Origin: Streptococcus sp. | Lineage (GTDB): Bacteria > Bacillota > Bacilli > Lactobacillales > Streptococcaceae | DNA: 62,534 nucleotides | NCBI GenBank assembly: GCA_003521145.1 | Contig: DOTL01000001.1 | Location: 1 to 62,534 of the forward strand | Reading direction: 5' to 3' | In this document: positions 26,127 through 34,685 of the stretch, piece by piece | How the letters are laid out: each line of letters starts with the position of its first letter | How positions within the stretch are numbered: position 1 is the stretch's first letter | The notes under the pieces: model-generated | What the model saw: the letters and a program-made list of their open reading frames with translations, nothing else | Database searches by the model: none | Told to the model about the DNA's origin: nothing | Made by a program: the position numbers and the translations under genes

Positions 26127-26600
26127 ATGAAACTAACGATTCAACGAATGGCTCAGATAGCCATTCTGTCAGCACTGGCAGTAGGATTGCGGTCAGCATT
26201 TATAGGATTGCCAAATATTCAGCCTATTACAGCTATGTTTTTTGTGGCTGTTCTTTATTTGGGTTTGGTTGATGGTCTATTAATCATGGCTTTAACCATG
26301 TCTATCTCGGGATTTATCTTCGGTTTTGGTCCCTGGGTCTTTAATCAGATTCTGGCCTTCGGCGTCTTGATGGCTCTTTGGAGTTTGATTGCACCTAGGT
26401 TATCACTTATTTGGCAGATTGCTTTGGTAACTCTTTTGTCCTTTCTCTATGGAGTTCTCATGGATTACAGTTATGGCCTTCTATTTAAGAGTGAGATTAC
26501 CTTTGTTATTTCTGGTCTTCTTTACGATACCTATCATGCAGTATCGACGCTTCTATTTTATCCATTCATCCAGTCTATTTTTAGAAGGTTTTTGAAATGA
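26127..26600 (+). CDS. ECF-type transporter substrate-binding (S) component
   Basis: A 157-residue integral membrane protein with about five or six hydrophobic segments and the N-terminal QRMAQIAILSALAVGLRSAF stretch typical of S components of energy-coupling factor vitamin transporters, which use a shared EcfAAT module encoded elsewhere. The substrate is not readable from sequence. The next gene, overlapping by four bases, encodes a DUF4430 lipoprotein, a domain related to the cobalamin-binding proteins of animals, which makes a cobalamin-like ligand an attractive guess. No Shine-Dalgarno sequence is present. Confidence 0.75.
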   Translation: MKLTIQRMAQIAILSALAVGLRSAFIGLPNIQPITAMFFVAVLYLGLVDGLLIMALTMSISGFIFGFGPWVFNQILAFGVLMALWSLIAPRLSLIWQIALVTLLSFLYGVLMDYSYGLLFKSEITFVISGLLYDTYHAVSTLLFYPFIQSIFRRFLK

Positions 26601-26992
26601 AAAAATTAGCGACATATATCTTTCTTGTTTTATCACTTGTTACTTTAGCAGCCTGTGGAAAAAATGAGGCAGCTAAACTTACTAGCAGCACAAATAATCA
26701 TCAGTCTAAGGTTCAAGGTCAAGTAACTTTGATTTTGAAAACAGAAAAGGAAAGTAAGAAAAAATCAGTAGAAATCCAAAAAGGCGATACAGTACTTGAT
26801 GTCTTGGAAGAGGTATATCCCGTTCAAGAAAACGATGGCTTCATCACTGAGATTGATGGGATTTCTCAAGATAAAGATAAGGGCATCTATTGGATGTTTG
26901 ATGTCAATGGTAAACTTGGTGAAAAAGCAGCCACCCAACTTAAGGTTGAAGATGGCGATGAAATCAAATTCTATCAAGAAAAGTATAATTAA
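26597..26992 (+). CDS. DUF4430-domain lipoprotein
   Basis: A 131-residue surface lipoprotein. Its signal peptide ends with the lipobox LAAC (Cys20), so the mature protein is lipid-anchored outside the membrane. The mature part is a single DUF4430 domain (about residues 45-130: GDTVLDVLEEVYPVQENDGFITEIDGI ... GIYWMFDVNGK ... VEDGDEIKFYQEKY). The ATGA overlap with the ECF S component indicates translational coupling and a joint role in capturing a ligand for uptake. Ligand unproven. Confidence 0.8.
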   Translation: MKKLATYIFLVLSLVTLAACGKNEAAKLTSSTNNHQSKVQGQVTLILKTEKESKKKSVEIQKGDTVLDVLEEVYPVQENDGFITEIDGISQDKDKGIYWMFDVNGKLGEKAATQLKVEDGDEIKFYQEKYN

Positions 26993-27000
26993 GATTCTGA

Positions 27001-27024
27001 ACTCTGTTTCAGAGTCTGTTTTTT
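27001..27024 (+). terminator. Terminator of the ECF S - DUF4430 operon
   Basis: ACTCTG (27001-27006) pairs with CAGAGT (27010-27015) around TTT; six T follow shortly after. Confidence 0.7.
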
Positions 27025-27105
27025 ATAAGGTTCGGAAATAGCATTGAAAATTTGTTTGAAGAAGTTGGAAAATTGCAAAATAACGGACAATTTAAAGGAA
27101 AATAG

Positions 27106-27133
27106 TTTACTTTTGTTTTAAAAGTGATATGAT
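27106..27133 (+). promoter_or_regulatory. Possible ppc promoter
   Basis: TTTACT (27106-27111), 16 bases, TATGAT (27128-27133), 34 bases before the TTG start codon. Confidence 0.45.
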
Positions 27134-27167
27134 AAAAGGGTACTACATAAAGTAAGGAGACTACGGT

Positions 27168-29990
27168 TTGGCTTTTAACAAATTGGAAAGCAGTAACAAC
27201 CAGGAAATCATCTCTGAAGAAGTTGGTATCTTGAAAGAATTATTGGATGATGCAACACGAGGTATGGCTGGAGAGCAAGGTCTCACAACAATCCGACATT
27301 TGGTTGAACTTTATGATGAAGGTGACTATGTGGCCCTTACACAAGCCATTTCAGAAATGACAAATGACGATATGGTCGTTGCATCACGTTATTTCTCTTT
27401 GTTACCTCTTTTGATTAATATCTCTGAAGACGTGGATTTGGCTTATGAAGTCAACCACAAGAACAATATTGATGAATCTTATCTAGGTAAGTTGTCTGAA
27501 ACCTTTGATGTTGTCGCTGAAAGTGAAAATGCACGTGACATTCTTGAACATGTCAATGTTGTGCCAGTATTGACAGCCCACCCGACTCAGGTTCAACGTA
27601 AAACCATGCTTGAATTGACTAACCATATTCACGAACTTCTCCGTAAGCATCGTGATGTTAAGACTGGTCTTATCAACAAGGACAAATGGTATGCAGATTT
27701 GCGTCGTTATGTAGAAATCATGATGCAAACAGACATCATTCGTGAGAAAAAACTTAAGGTTAAAAACGAAATCACTAACGTTATGGAGTATTACAACTCC
27801 TCATTGATTAAGGCGATTACAAACTTATCACATGAATTCAAACGTTTAGCAGTTGAAAAAGGTATCGAACTTGACAATCCAACACCTATTACTATGGGAA
27901 TGTGGATTGGTGGTGACCGTGACGGGAACCCATTTGTAACAGCAGAAACTCTTAAACTTTCTGCCACTGTACAAAGTGAAGTTATCCTCAACTACTATAT
28001 TGAAAAAGTTGATAATCTTTACCGTTCATTCTCTCTCTCATCACGCTTGACTGAGGTTTCAGATATAGTAGCAGGGATGGCGAAACATTCTCCAGATACA
28101 TCTGTTTATCGTGAAAATGAACCTTATCGTCGTGCTTTCAGTTACATCCAGTCTAAGTTGATTCAGACACTTCTTTTCTTTAAAGAAGGAAACTTTAGCA
28201 AGGAAAGAGTTGCCAAACGTCTTTCTGAAAATGTTCGTCTAGGCTCAGCTTCAACGGGTGGAGTAGTAGCTGATTACGGGCAACGACGTCTCAGCCATGG
28301 TCTTCAAGCTGTCTCACAACAAACGACTGAATTTTATGAAACAGCTGAGGACTTCCGTGATGATCTTTTGGCAATCAAAAATTCACTTCTTGAACACGAC
28401 GATGCTGTCTTAATCTCAGGTGATTTCGAAGAGCTTCTCCAAGCTGTAGAAGTCTTTGGTTTTTATCTTGCTACAATCGATATGCGTCAAGATTCAAGTG
28501 TTCATGAAACTTGTGTGGCAGAATTGCTTAAATCTGCAAATATTGTTGATAACTATAGTGAATTGACTGAGGTTGAAAAAGTTGCGGTTCTTCTTAAAGA
28601 ATTGCAAGAAGATCCTCGTACCTTGTCATCAACTAATGTGCCTAAGTCAGAAGTACTTGAAAAAGAATTGGCAATCTTCCGCACTGCTCGTCTTTTGAAA
28701 GACTATATCGGTGAAGATGTCATCAAACAACATATCATTTCTCACACTGAGAGTGTTTCTGATATGTTTGAGTTGGCTATCCTTCTTAAAGAAGTTGGCT
28801 TGGTTGATACTGAACGTGCACGTGTCCAAATCGTTCCACTTTTTGAAACTATCGAAGACTTGGAAAACTCTAACGATATCATGAAACAATACCTTGGTTA
28901 TGATATCGTTAAACGTTGGATTAAGAATAGCAATAATTACCAAGAAATCATGTTGGGTTACTCAGACTCTAACAAAGATGGTGGTTACTTGTCTTCGGGT
29001 TGGACGCTTTACAAAGCTCAAAACGAATTGACTAAGATTGGTGAAGAACGTGGCATCAAGATTACCTTCTTCCATGGTCGTGGTGGTACTGTTGGTCGTG
29101 GTGGTGGTCCATCATACGATGCCATTACGTCTCAACCATTTGGTACTATTAAAGACCGTATCCGTTTGACTGAACAAGGTGAAGTTATTGGTAATAAATA
29201 TGGTAATAAGGATGCTGCCTACTACAATCTTGAAATGCTTGTTTCAGCTGCCCTTGACCGTATGGTAACATGTCAAATTGCAGATCCAACTGAATTGATT
29301 GATTTCCGTGAAATTATGGACGGTATTGTTGATGATTCTAATGATATCTATCGCGATCTTGTCTTTGGAAACGAACATTTCTATGATTATTTCTTTGAAG
29401 CAAGCCCTATTAAAGAAGTTTCAAGTTTGAATATTGGTTCTCGTCCAGCAGCTCGTAAGACTATTACTGAGATTTCAGGACTTCGTGCGATTCCTTGGGT
29501 ATTCTCATGGTCACAAAGCCGTATCATGCTCCCAGGTTGGTATGGTGTGGGTTCTGCCTTTAATCGCTTTATCCAAGCTGAAGAAGGTAACCTCGAGAAA
29601 CTTCAACATATGTTTGAAACATGGCCATTCTTCCGTTCGCTTTTGTCAAACGTGGATATGGTGCTTTCAAAATCAGATATGAGTATCGCCTTCCACTATG
29701 CACAATTGGCAGAGAGTGAAGAAGTACGTAGTGTCTTCAATATTATTTTGGATGAGTGGCAGTTGACTAAGGATGTTATTCTTGCTATTGAAAAACATGA
29801 TGGTTTCCTTGATGAAAATCCATCACTTAAAGCAAGTTTGGACTTCCGTTTGCCATACTTCAATGTCTTGAACTACATCCAAATTGAGTTGATTAAACGT
29901 CTTCGTAACAATGATTTGACCGATGACGAAATTAGCCTTATTCACATTACCATCAATGGTATTGCAACAGGTCTTCGTAACTCTGGTTAA
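27168..29990 (+). CDS. ppc: Phosphoenolpyruvate carboxylase
   Basis: This 940-residue cytoplasmic enzyme carboxylates phosphoenolpyruvate with bicarbonate to oxaloacetate, the main anaplerotic step and the source of aspartate in this group. Signatures: TAHPTQ (catalytic His138) and FHGRGGTVGRGGGP (from about residue 635), plus the C-terminal GLRNSG. Translation starts at TTG 27168 (AFNKLESSNN), eight bases after AAGGAGA; no ATG alternative fits. Full length, monocistronic. With the downstream citrate branch broken (see acnA and icd), its oxaloacetate probably goes to aspartate. Confidence 0.96.
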   Translation: MAFNKLESSNNQEIISEEVGILKELLDDATRGMAGEQGLTTIRHLVELYDEGDYVALTQAISEMTNDDMVVASRYFSLLPLLINISEDVDLAYEVNHKNNIDESYLGKLSETFDVVAESENARDILEHVNVVPVLTAHPTQVQRKTMLELTNHIHELLRKHRDVKTGLINKDKWYADLRRYVEIMMQTDIIREKKLKVKNEITNVMEYYNSSLIKAITNLSHEFKRLAVEKGIELDNPTPITMGMWIGGDRDGNPFVTAETLKLSATVQSEVILNYYIEKVDNLYRSFSLSSRLTEVSDIVAGMAKHSPDTSVYRENEPYRRAFSYIQSKLIQTLLFFKEGNFSKERVAKRLSENVRLGSASTGGVVADYGQRRLSHGLQAVSQQTTEFYETAEDFRDDLLAIKNSLLEHDDAVLISGDFEELLQAVEVFGFYLATIDMRQDSSVHETCVAELLKSANIVDNYSELTEVEKVAVLLKELQEDPRTLSSTNVPKSEVLEKELAIFRTARLLKDYIGEDVIKQHIISHTESVSDMFELAILLKEVGLVDTERARVQIVPLFETIEDLENSNDIMKQYLGYDIVKRWIKNSNNYQEIMLGYSDSNKDGGYLSSGWTLYKAQNELTKIGEERGIKITFFHGRGGTVGRGGGPSYDAITSQPFGTIKDRIRLTEQGEVIGNKYGNKDAAYYNLEMLVSAALDRMVTCQIADPTELIDFREIMDGIVDDSNDIYRDLVFGNEHFYDYFFEASPIKEVSSLNIGSRPAARKTITEISGLRAIPWVFSWSQSRIMLPGWYGVGSAFNRFIQAEEGNLEKLQHMFETWPFFRSLLSNVDMVLSKSDMSIAFHYAQLAESEEVRSVFNIILDEWQLTKDVILAIEKHDGFLDENPSLKASLDFRLPYFNVLNYIQIELIKRLRNNDLTDDEISLIHITINGIATGLRNSG

Positions 29991-29996
29991 TAAAGT

Positions 29997-30026
29997 AAAG
30001 TTCATCACTCTAGTGGTGGGCTTTTT
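29997..30026 (+). terminator. Terminator of ppc
   Basis: AAAGTTCATCAC (29997-30008) pairs with GTGGTGGGCTTT (30013-30024) with G-U pairs, loop TCTA, and T residues follow. Confidence 0.75.
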
Positions 30027-30045
30027 GTTATGGGAAAATTTCTGT

Positions 30046-30051
30046 TATAAT
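30046..30051 (+). promoter_or_regulatory. -10 box of a leaderless holA mRNA
   Basis: A perfect TATAAT ends six bases before the ATG at 30058. A possible -35 TTGTTA (30025-30030) overlaps the ppc terminator tail with a short 15-base spacer. Confidence 0.55.
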
Positions 30052-30057
30052 AAGACC

Positions 30058-31092
30058 ATGATTGCTATGGAAACGATTGAAAAGCTGTCCAAAGAAAAGC
30101 TCCCAATGATAACTGTCTTGGCTGGTGAGGATTTAGGACAGTATAGTCAAGCTAAAGAAAAATTTTTAAAACAAATTGGTTTTGATCCCAGTGACTTAAC
30201 CTATTCTTATTTTGAAATGTCTGAAACTGATTATCAAGATGCTGAGCTCGATTTAGAAAGCATGCCTTTTTTTGCAGATGAGAAGGTGGTCATTTTTGAT
30301 AATTTCGCAGATATGACTACTGCTAAAAAATCGTATCTGGATGATAAAGAATTGAAGCGTCTTGAAAATTATCTTGAGTCTCCTATTGAAACAACACGTC
30401 TTGTCTTAATGTCTGCAGGAAAGCTAGATGGAAAGCGTCGTTTAGTCAAACTTCTCAAACGTGATGCCATGGTGCTTGAAGCTAGTCCCTTAAAAGATGC
30501 AGAACTTAGAACCTATTTTCAAAGGCAAGCACATCAAGAGGGGCTTACTTTTGATACAGGAGTCTTTGAGGAACTTTTAATTAAGTCAAATTTTAACTTT
30601 TCAGATGTTCAAAAAAACTTAGCTTTTCTAAAGGGATATAAAGCGGAAGGGAATATCTCATCACAGGACATTGCTGAGGCCATTCCGAGAAGTTTGCAAG
30701 ATAACATTTTTGATATGACGCAACTTCTTTTACGAGGACAGATTCAGAGTGTTCGTGAATTAGTGCATGATTTACGGCTTCAGGGTGAGGATGAGATTAA
30801 GTTGATTGCTGTGATGTTGGGACAATTTCGTACCTATTTACAGGTCAAACTCTTATCTGCTCAAGGCAAAAGTGAGCAGCAGATTGTTTCAAGTCTGTCA
30901 GATTATTTAGGGCGTAAAGTCAATCAATTTCAGGTTCGTTTTGCACTGAGAGATAGCCGTCCCTTATCAGTAGCATTCTTAAAAATGACGATTAAGATTT
31001 TAGTAGAGACAGATTACCAGATAAAAACAGGAACTTTAGATAAAGACTACTTGTTTGATTTAGCACTTTTAAAAATCGTATCAAACCGCTAG
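30058..31092 (+). CDS. holA: DNA polymerase III, delta subunit
   Basis: The 344-residue delta subunit of the clamp loader opens the beta sliding clamp so it can be loaded on DNA. Recognised by the Gram-positive HolA pattern: ITVLAGEDLGQYSQAKEKFLKQ at the start, the FADEKVVIFDN stretch, IPRSLQDNIFDMTQLLLRGQ in the middle and the C-terminal IKTGTLDKDYLFDLALLKI. The start is placed at 30058 (MIAMETIEKL) because upstream codons lie in the ppc terminator; no Shine-Dalgarno exists, and the -10 box six bases upstream suggests leaderless translation. ATG at 30067 is an alternative. Confidence 0.9.
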   Translation: MIAMETIEKLSKEKLPMITVLAGEDLGQYSQAKEKFLKQIGFDPSDLTYSYFEMSETDYQDAELDLESMPFFADEKVVIFDNFADMTTAKKSYLDDKELKRLENYLESPIETTRLVLMSAGKLDGKRRLVKLLKRDAMVLEASPLKDAELRTYFQRQAHQEGLTFDTGVFEELLIKSNFNFSDVQKNLAFLKGYKAEGNISSQDIAEAIPRSLQDNIFDMTQLLLRGQIQSVRELVHDLRLQGEDEIKLIAVMLGQFRTYLQVKLLSAQGKSEQQIVSSLSDYLGRKVNQFQVRFALRDSRPLSVAFLKMTIKILVETDYQIKTGTLDKDYLFDLALLKIVSNR

Positions 31093-31129
31093 AGATTTAG
31101 AGTTTTCTTTGATTTTGTAAGCAAAATTT

Positions 31130-31158
31130 TTGAAAGCTCTACCACTTTACGGTAAAAT
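31130..31158 (+). promoter_or_regulatory. Promoter of sodA
   Basis: TTGAAA (31130-31135), 17 bases, TAAAAT (31153-31158), 29 bases before the start codon. Confidence 0.75.
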
Positions 31159-31187
31159 TAAGAAAAAATGAAAAGAGGACCTTTACT

Positions 31188-31793
31188 ATGGCAATTATCC
31201 TTCCTGACCTTCCTTACGCTTATGATGCTTTGGAACCATACATTGATGCTGAAACAATGACTCTTCACCACGACAAACACCACGCAACTTATGTAGCAAA
31301 TGCTAATGCTGCTCTTGAAAAACACCCAGAAATTGGTGAAAATCTCGAAGCACTTTTGGCTGACGTGGAACAAATTCCAGCAGATATCCGTCAAGCGCTT
31401 ATTAACAATGGTGGTGGACACCTTAACCACGCACTTTTCTGGGAACTCTTGTCTCCTGAAAAACAAGAACCAACTGCAGAAGTAGCAGCTGCTATTAACG
31501 AAGCTTTCGGATCATTCGAGGCCTTCCAAGAAGCTTTTACAGCAGCAGCAACAACTCGTTTTGGTTCAGGTTGGGCATGGCTTGTTGTTAACGCTGAGGG
31601 TAAGCTTGAAGTTGTTTCAACTGCTAACCAAGACACTCCTATCTCAGACGGTAAAAAACCAATCTTGGCACTTGATGTTTGGGAACACGCTTACTACCTA
31701 AACTACCATAACGTACGTCCAAACTACATCAAAGCCTTCTTTGAAATCATTAACTGGAATAAAGTTGCTGAGCTTTTTGCAGCAGCTAAATAA
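31188..31793 (+). CDS. sodA: Superoxide dismutase, Mn/Fe type
   Basis: This 201-residue cytoplasmic enzyme converts superoxide to oxygen and hydrogen peroxide. Metal ligands are in MTLHHDKHHATYV (His27 area), NGGGHLNHALFW (His near 80) and LDVWEHAYYLNY (Asp and His near 163-167). Manganese is the usual metal in streptococci. AGAGGA precedes the ATG. Flanked by its own promoter and terminator. The peroxide it forms is the signal sensed by PerR and countered by Dpr, encoded 2.5 kb downstream. Confidence 0.97.
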   Translation: MAIILPDLPYAYDALEPYIDAETMTLHHDKHHATYVANANAALEKHPEIGENLEALLADVEQIPADIRQALINNGGGHLNHALFWELLSPEKQEPTAEVAAAINEAFGSFEAFQEAFTAAATTRFGSGWAWLVVNAEGKLEVVSTANQDTPISDGKKPILALDVWEHAYYLNYHNVRPNYIKAFFEIINWNKVAELFAAAK

Positions 31794-31797
31794 GTTT

Positions 31798-31829
31798 AAA
31801 ATTATCCTCACTATTGGGGATAATTTTTT
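31798..31829 (+). terminator. Terminator of sodA
   Basis: AAAATTATCC (31798-31807) pairs with GGATAATTTT (31818-31827), with three further inner pairs and a 4-base loop. Confidence 0.85.
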
Positions 31830-31879
31830 GTAATATGATTGTAAAATCTCCTTGCTTTTTAGTAAATTATAGCTTAAAC

Positions 31880-31885
31880 TATAAT
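31880..31885 (+). promoter_or_regulatory. -10 box close to the serine hydrolase start
   Basis: A perfect TATAAT ends four bases before the ATG at 31890, with no Shine-Dalgarno between. Transcription from it would start at or inside the start codon; an upstream TAAAAT near 31842 is an alternative. Confidence 0.4.
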
Positions 31886-31889
31886 TGTT

Positions 31890-33281
31890 ATGGAAAAAAA
31901 GAAAAAACATTCAAGCAAGAAGTACAGTGGAGGTCGCCGAAAAACTAAAGATAAAAAGAAAGATTCGGTAAAACAAGACCTTCAACAAGACATCAATAAA
32001 GACACTAAAGATACTAAAAAAGATGTCAAAAAAGGCGCCAAGAAAGACACCAAAAAAGCATCGAAAAAAGATGCTAAAAAGACTTCTAAAAAATCAGTAG
32101 ACAAGAAAGCAACTGAGGAAACAGTAGTACCAGTTGATCACAAGAAAAAAGAAGCAAAAACTGAGACCCTGGCACTTAGAAGTAAACGCTCTATGAAATC
32201 TAAATCAAAATCATCTCGTGATGATAAAAAAGCATATCTTATCTTAGCCTTTCTAGGTGTTCTGGTAATACTTTTGTTTGTTGCCATGCTTACTTTAGCA
32301 GGACGTGATAAACAAGCTGGTCATACTGGTGGCCTTGAAAATATCTTCGGATCCAGTTCTAAAGTCACTAAAAAAGAAGACAAAGAAAAAGAAGAAAAGG
32401 TAACTCCAACTAATAAATCAGCCGAAGCTAAACAAGCGGTCATGGATGCAGATGCAGATACCATGTATAGTAATGGCTTGTATTATGATTATGCTAACAT
32501 GACATTGAACCAAGTGGTTGAAGCTTTTATGGCTGACCAAGGTATCGAGTCTAGCCAAATTGCCTTTTCATATAAAAATATCAAGACAAATGAGCAATTC
32601 TCTATGAATGATACTCAGCCAATGACTGCAGGATCAACTTATAAATTGCCACTAAACATGCTTGTCATGGATCAGGTTAATAAAGGAAAACTTTCTTTAA
32701 CTGAACGTTTTGATATTACTAATACTGAGTATGAGTATCAAGGCGAACATGATAATTATGTTGCTGCTTTCGGTGGTTCATTGACTATTCCAGAAATGCA
32801 AGAGTATTCTCTTGTTTACTCTGAGAATACTCCAGCCTATGCTTTGGCGGAACGCCTTGGTGGTATGGAAAAATTCTATGGTATGCTTGATAAATATGGT
32901 AAATCAAAAGGTGAAGTGAAAACTTTCCAAATGCATGGTAATAAGACAACGACGGATTATTACATCCAAGTTTTGGATTACCTTTGGAAACACAAAGATA
33001 ATTACATGGATATTCTCCACTACATTGGTAAGTCATTCCCTAATGAGTACTACAAGAAATATCTTCCTAATCTGACAATTTATCAAAAACCAGGTTATTT
33101 CCGTGAAGCACTTAACGTAGATGCTATCGTTATGGAAGATACACCTTATATGGTTGCAATCTATACACGTTACCTTGGTGGATCAACTGAAAATTCAGAT
33201 GAAATCAGCCGTTGGGGTCTCCAACAATTAGGAATGCTCTCTTATGTTATTAATGAGTGGCACCGTGTTAATATGAAATAA
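31890..33281 (+). CDS. Membrane-anchored serine hydrolase (class A beta-lactamase-like fold)
   Basis: A 463-residue protein with a very Lys-rich N-terminus (residues 1-110: repeated KDTKKDVKKG-type units, predicted cytoplasmic), one membrane helix (about 112-135) and an extracellular domain (about 190-463). That domain has the SxxK motif as STYK (Ser249-Lys252), an SxN equivalent in YSENTPAYALAERLGG, and KPG near the end in place of KTG. The fold is that of serine beta-lactamases and D,D-peptidases; it more likely acts on the cell wall than on antibiotics. Monocistronic; no ribosome site was found before the ATG. Confidence 0.82.
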   Translation: MEKKKKHSSKKYSGGRRKTKDKKKDSVKQDLQQDINKDTKDTKKDVKKGAKKDTKKASKKDAKKTSKKSVDKKATEETVVPVDHKKKEAKTETLALRSKRSMKSKSKSSRDDKKAYLILAFLGVLVILLFVAMLTLAGRDKQAGHTGGLENIFGSSSKVTKKEDKEKEEKVTPTNKSAEAKQAVMDADADTMYSNGLYYDYANMTLNQVVEAFMADQGIESSQIAFSYKNIKTNEQFSMNDTQPMTAGSTYKLPLNMLVMDQVNKGKLSLTERFDITNTEYEYQGEHDNYVAAFGGSLTIPEMQEYSLVYSENTPAYALAERLGGMEKFYGMLDKYGKSKGEVKTFQMHGNKTTTDYYIQVLDYLWKHKDNYMDILHYIGKSFPNEYYKKYLPNLTIYQKPGYFREALNVDAIVMEDTPYMVAIYTRYLGGSTENSDEISRWGLQQLGMLSYVINEWHRVNMK

Positions 33282-33286
33282 TAAAG

Positions 33287-33310
33287 AAAGCCGAGTTTAT
33301 CGGCTTTTTT
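33287..33310. terminator. Bidirectional terminator
   Basis: AAAGCCGA (33287-33294) pairs with TCGGCTTT (33300-33307). It serves the serine hydrolase gene (plus) and the convergent prepilin peptidase gene (minus). Confidence 0.85.
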
Positions 33311-33967
33311 CTATACAATTGAATAAAAGGTAAGAAGTACAATCCCTAGAAAAAGAAATGGGACAAATGCGATACATTCCTTAAGATTTCTTCGTAGAAG
33401 GAAGTAAGCTAGCCCTAATAGACAAGCAATTTCGATAGTTAGAAGTATTTTTGAAAATGGGAAAATAAGTGAGGCGCTTGCTAAGTAGAGAAAATCACCT
33501 TCCCCAATATTTAGATGTTTTGTAAAAGAAAGGAAAGCGAGGATTATCCCTATGGCAAATGTGAGGGAATAGTTGCCCATGAATAGGAGTGGGACTGTTC
33601 CAACTATCCAGATCAGAAGTGGATAGGATTTCTGTTTCAAATCAAAAATAGATAAACAAAGGCTGAAGTATAGAAAGTAGGTTACTTCAAGACTTAAAAA
33701 GTCATAGAAATATAGAAGACATATTGTCCCACAAAATAGTTCCATAAAGAGGTAACGAAAAGGAATAGGAGACTGACATGAACGACATCGAGATCTTAAG
33801 AAAAGTTGTGAGAGGATAGGAATCATCTCTGAAAAACGTAACTGATGCTTGCAATGGCTACAGTGGCTACTAGGAAAAATAATCGAGTTCTCAGGAAAAC
33901 GATCACAAACTAGTCCGATAAATGAGCCTAAAGAGGCTCCTAGAAAAAAATAAATAATACTTAACAT
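33311..33967 (-). CDS. Type IV prepilin peptidase (A24), competence-associated
   Basis: A 218-residue polytopic membrane protease that cleaves and N-methylates the prepilin-like proteins of the DNA-uptake pseudopilus (pneumococcal counterpart CilC, B. subtilis ComC). The N-terminal domain has paired cysteines CSHC (36-39) and CRSC for zinc; the catalytic aspartates are in FDLKQKSYP and IGEGDF. About seven hydrophobic segments follow. Length is normal. The promoter carries a cin-box-like TTCGAATA seven bases upstream of the start, so expression is probably limited to the ComX-driven competent state. No Shine-Dalgarno is present. Confidence 0.88.
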   Translation of the reverse strand: MLSIIYFFLGASLGSFIGLVCDRFPENSIIFPSSHCSHCKHQLRFSEMIPILSQLFLRSRCRSCQSPIPFRYLFMELFCGTICLLYFYDFLSLEVTYFLYFSLCLSIFDLKQKSYPLLIWIVGTVPLLFMGNYSLTFAIGIILAFLSFTKHLNIGEGDFLYLASASLIFPFSKILLTIEIACLLGLAYFLLRRNLKECIAFVPFLFLGIVLLTFYSIV

Positions 33968-33974
33968 ACCTAAT

Positions 33975-33982
33975 TATTCGAA
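33975..33982 (-). promoter_or_regulatory. cin-box-like (ComX-type) promoter element
   Basis: On the minus strand TTCGAATA matches seven of eight positions of the streptococcal cin-box TACGAATA and is preceded by a T run, as in known late-competence promoters. It lies seven bases before the prepilin peptidase ATG. Confidence 0.6.
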
Positions 33983-34006
33983 AAAGAATGAGAAAAAGCA
34001 TTTCAC

Positions 34007-34035
34007 TTGCATCTTATTTAGAAATATTCTAAAAT
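34007..34035 (+). promoter_or_regulatory. Promoter of dpr
   Basis: TTGCAT (34007-34012), 17 bases, TAAAAT (34030-34035). Most of the spacer is occupied by the PerR box. Confidence 0.75.
34018..34032. promoter_or_regulatory. PerR operator upstream of dpr
   Basis: TTAGAA-ATA-TTCTAA is a perfect 6-3-6 palindrome of the Fur/PerR type placed between the -35 and -10 of dpr. Bound PerR would block RNA polymerase and be released when oxidised by peroxide. Confidence 0.7.
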
Positions 34036-34076
34036 AAAGGTGTAAATAATAGTAATTCTAAATAAGGAGAATTAAT

Positions 34077-34598
34077 ATGGTAGATTCAATTAAAGAAACA
34101 ATCAATGAAACAGTTAACCAACAAGCTGAAACACCTTCAAATACAAAAACTAAAGCGGTTTTGAATCAAGCAGTTGCTGATTTGTCTGTAGCAGCTTCAA
34201 TTGTTCACCAAGTTCATTGGTATATGCGTGGTCCTGGTTTCCTCTATCTTCATCCCAAAATGGATGAATTGATGGATAGTTTGAATGCTCATCTTGATGT
34301 TGTTAGTGAACGTTTGATTACTATCGGTGGGGAACCATACTCAACTTTGGTAGAATTTTCATCTAATTCAGGATTGACTGAAACTACTGGTACATTTGAT
34401 AAACCAATGTCTGATCAAATTCAATTATTGGTTGATACATACAAATATTTGTCAGTATTGTTCCAAGTTGGTTTGGATATCACAGATGAAGAAGGAGATA
34501 CTCCTTCAAATGATATCTTCACTGCAGCTAAATCTGAAATTGATAAGACAACCTGGATGTTGACTGCTGAGCTTGGACAAACGCCAGGCTTGAGATAA
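34077..34598 (+). CDS. dpr: Dps-like peroxide resistance protein
   Basis: A 173-residue ferritin-like protein that forms a 12-subunit shell, stores iron and prevents Fenton chemistry. The Dps ferroxidase site at the subunit interface is visible: VHQVHWYMRGPGFLYLHPKMDELMDSL with the key His and Asp residues, and LDVVSERLITIGG. A polar N-terminal tail of about 35 residues precedes the four-helix core. AAGGAG is at an ideal distance. Regulated by a PerR box in its promoter; perR is the next gene. Confidence 0.95.
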   Translation: MVDSIKETINETVNQQAETPSNTKTKAVLNQAVADLSVAASIVHQVHWYMRGPGFLYLHPKMDELMDSLNAHLDVVSERLITIGGEPYSTLVEFSSNSGLTETTGTFDKPMSDQIQLLVDTYKYLSVLFQVGLDITDEEGDTPSNDIFTAAKSEIDKTTWMLTAELGQTPGLR

Positions 34599-34619
34599 GC
34601 ATTTTTGAGTTAAGATAAT

Positions 34620-34649
34620 TGTCAAGAGCTCCTCTAAAAGTGTATAATA
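34620..34649 (+). promoter_or_regulatory. Promoter of perR with an overlapping inverted repeat
   Basis: TTGTCA (34620-34625), 18 bases, TATAAT (34644-34649). TCTAAAAGT (34634-34642) and ACTTTTAGA (34661-34669) form a perfect 9-bp inverted repeat around the -10 and start site, possibly an operator. Confidence 0.65.
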
Positions 34650-34685
34650 GACGTAAAGTACTTTTAGAAGAAGGGAGGCAGTGAT

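Noticed and set aside
32000..32110. Lys/Asp/Thr repeats in the serine hydrolase N-terminus as a repeat array
   Set aside because: Degenerate low-complexity coding sequence (KDTKKDxKK units), not a nucleotide repeat or CRISPR.
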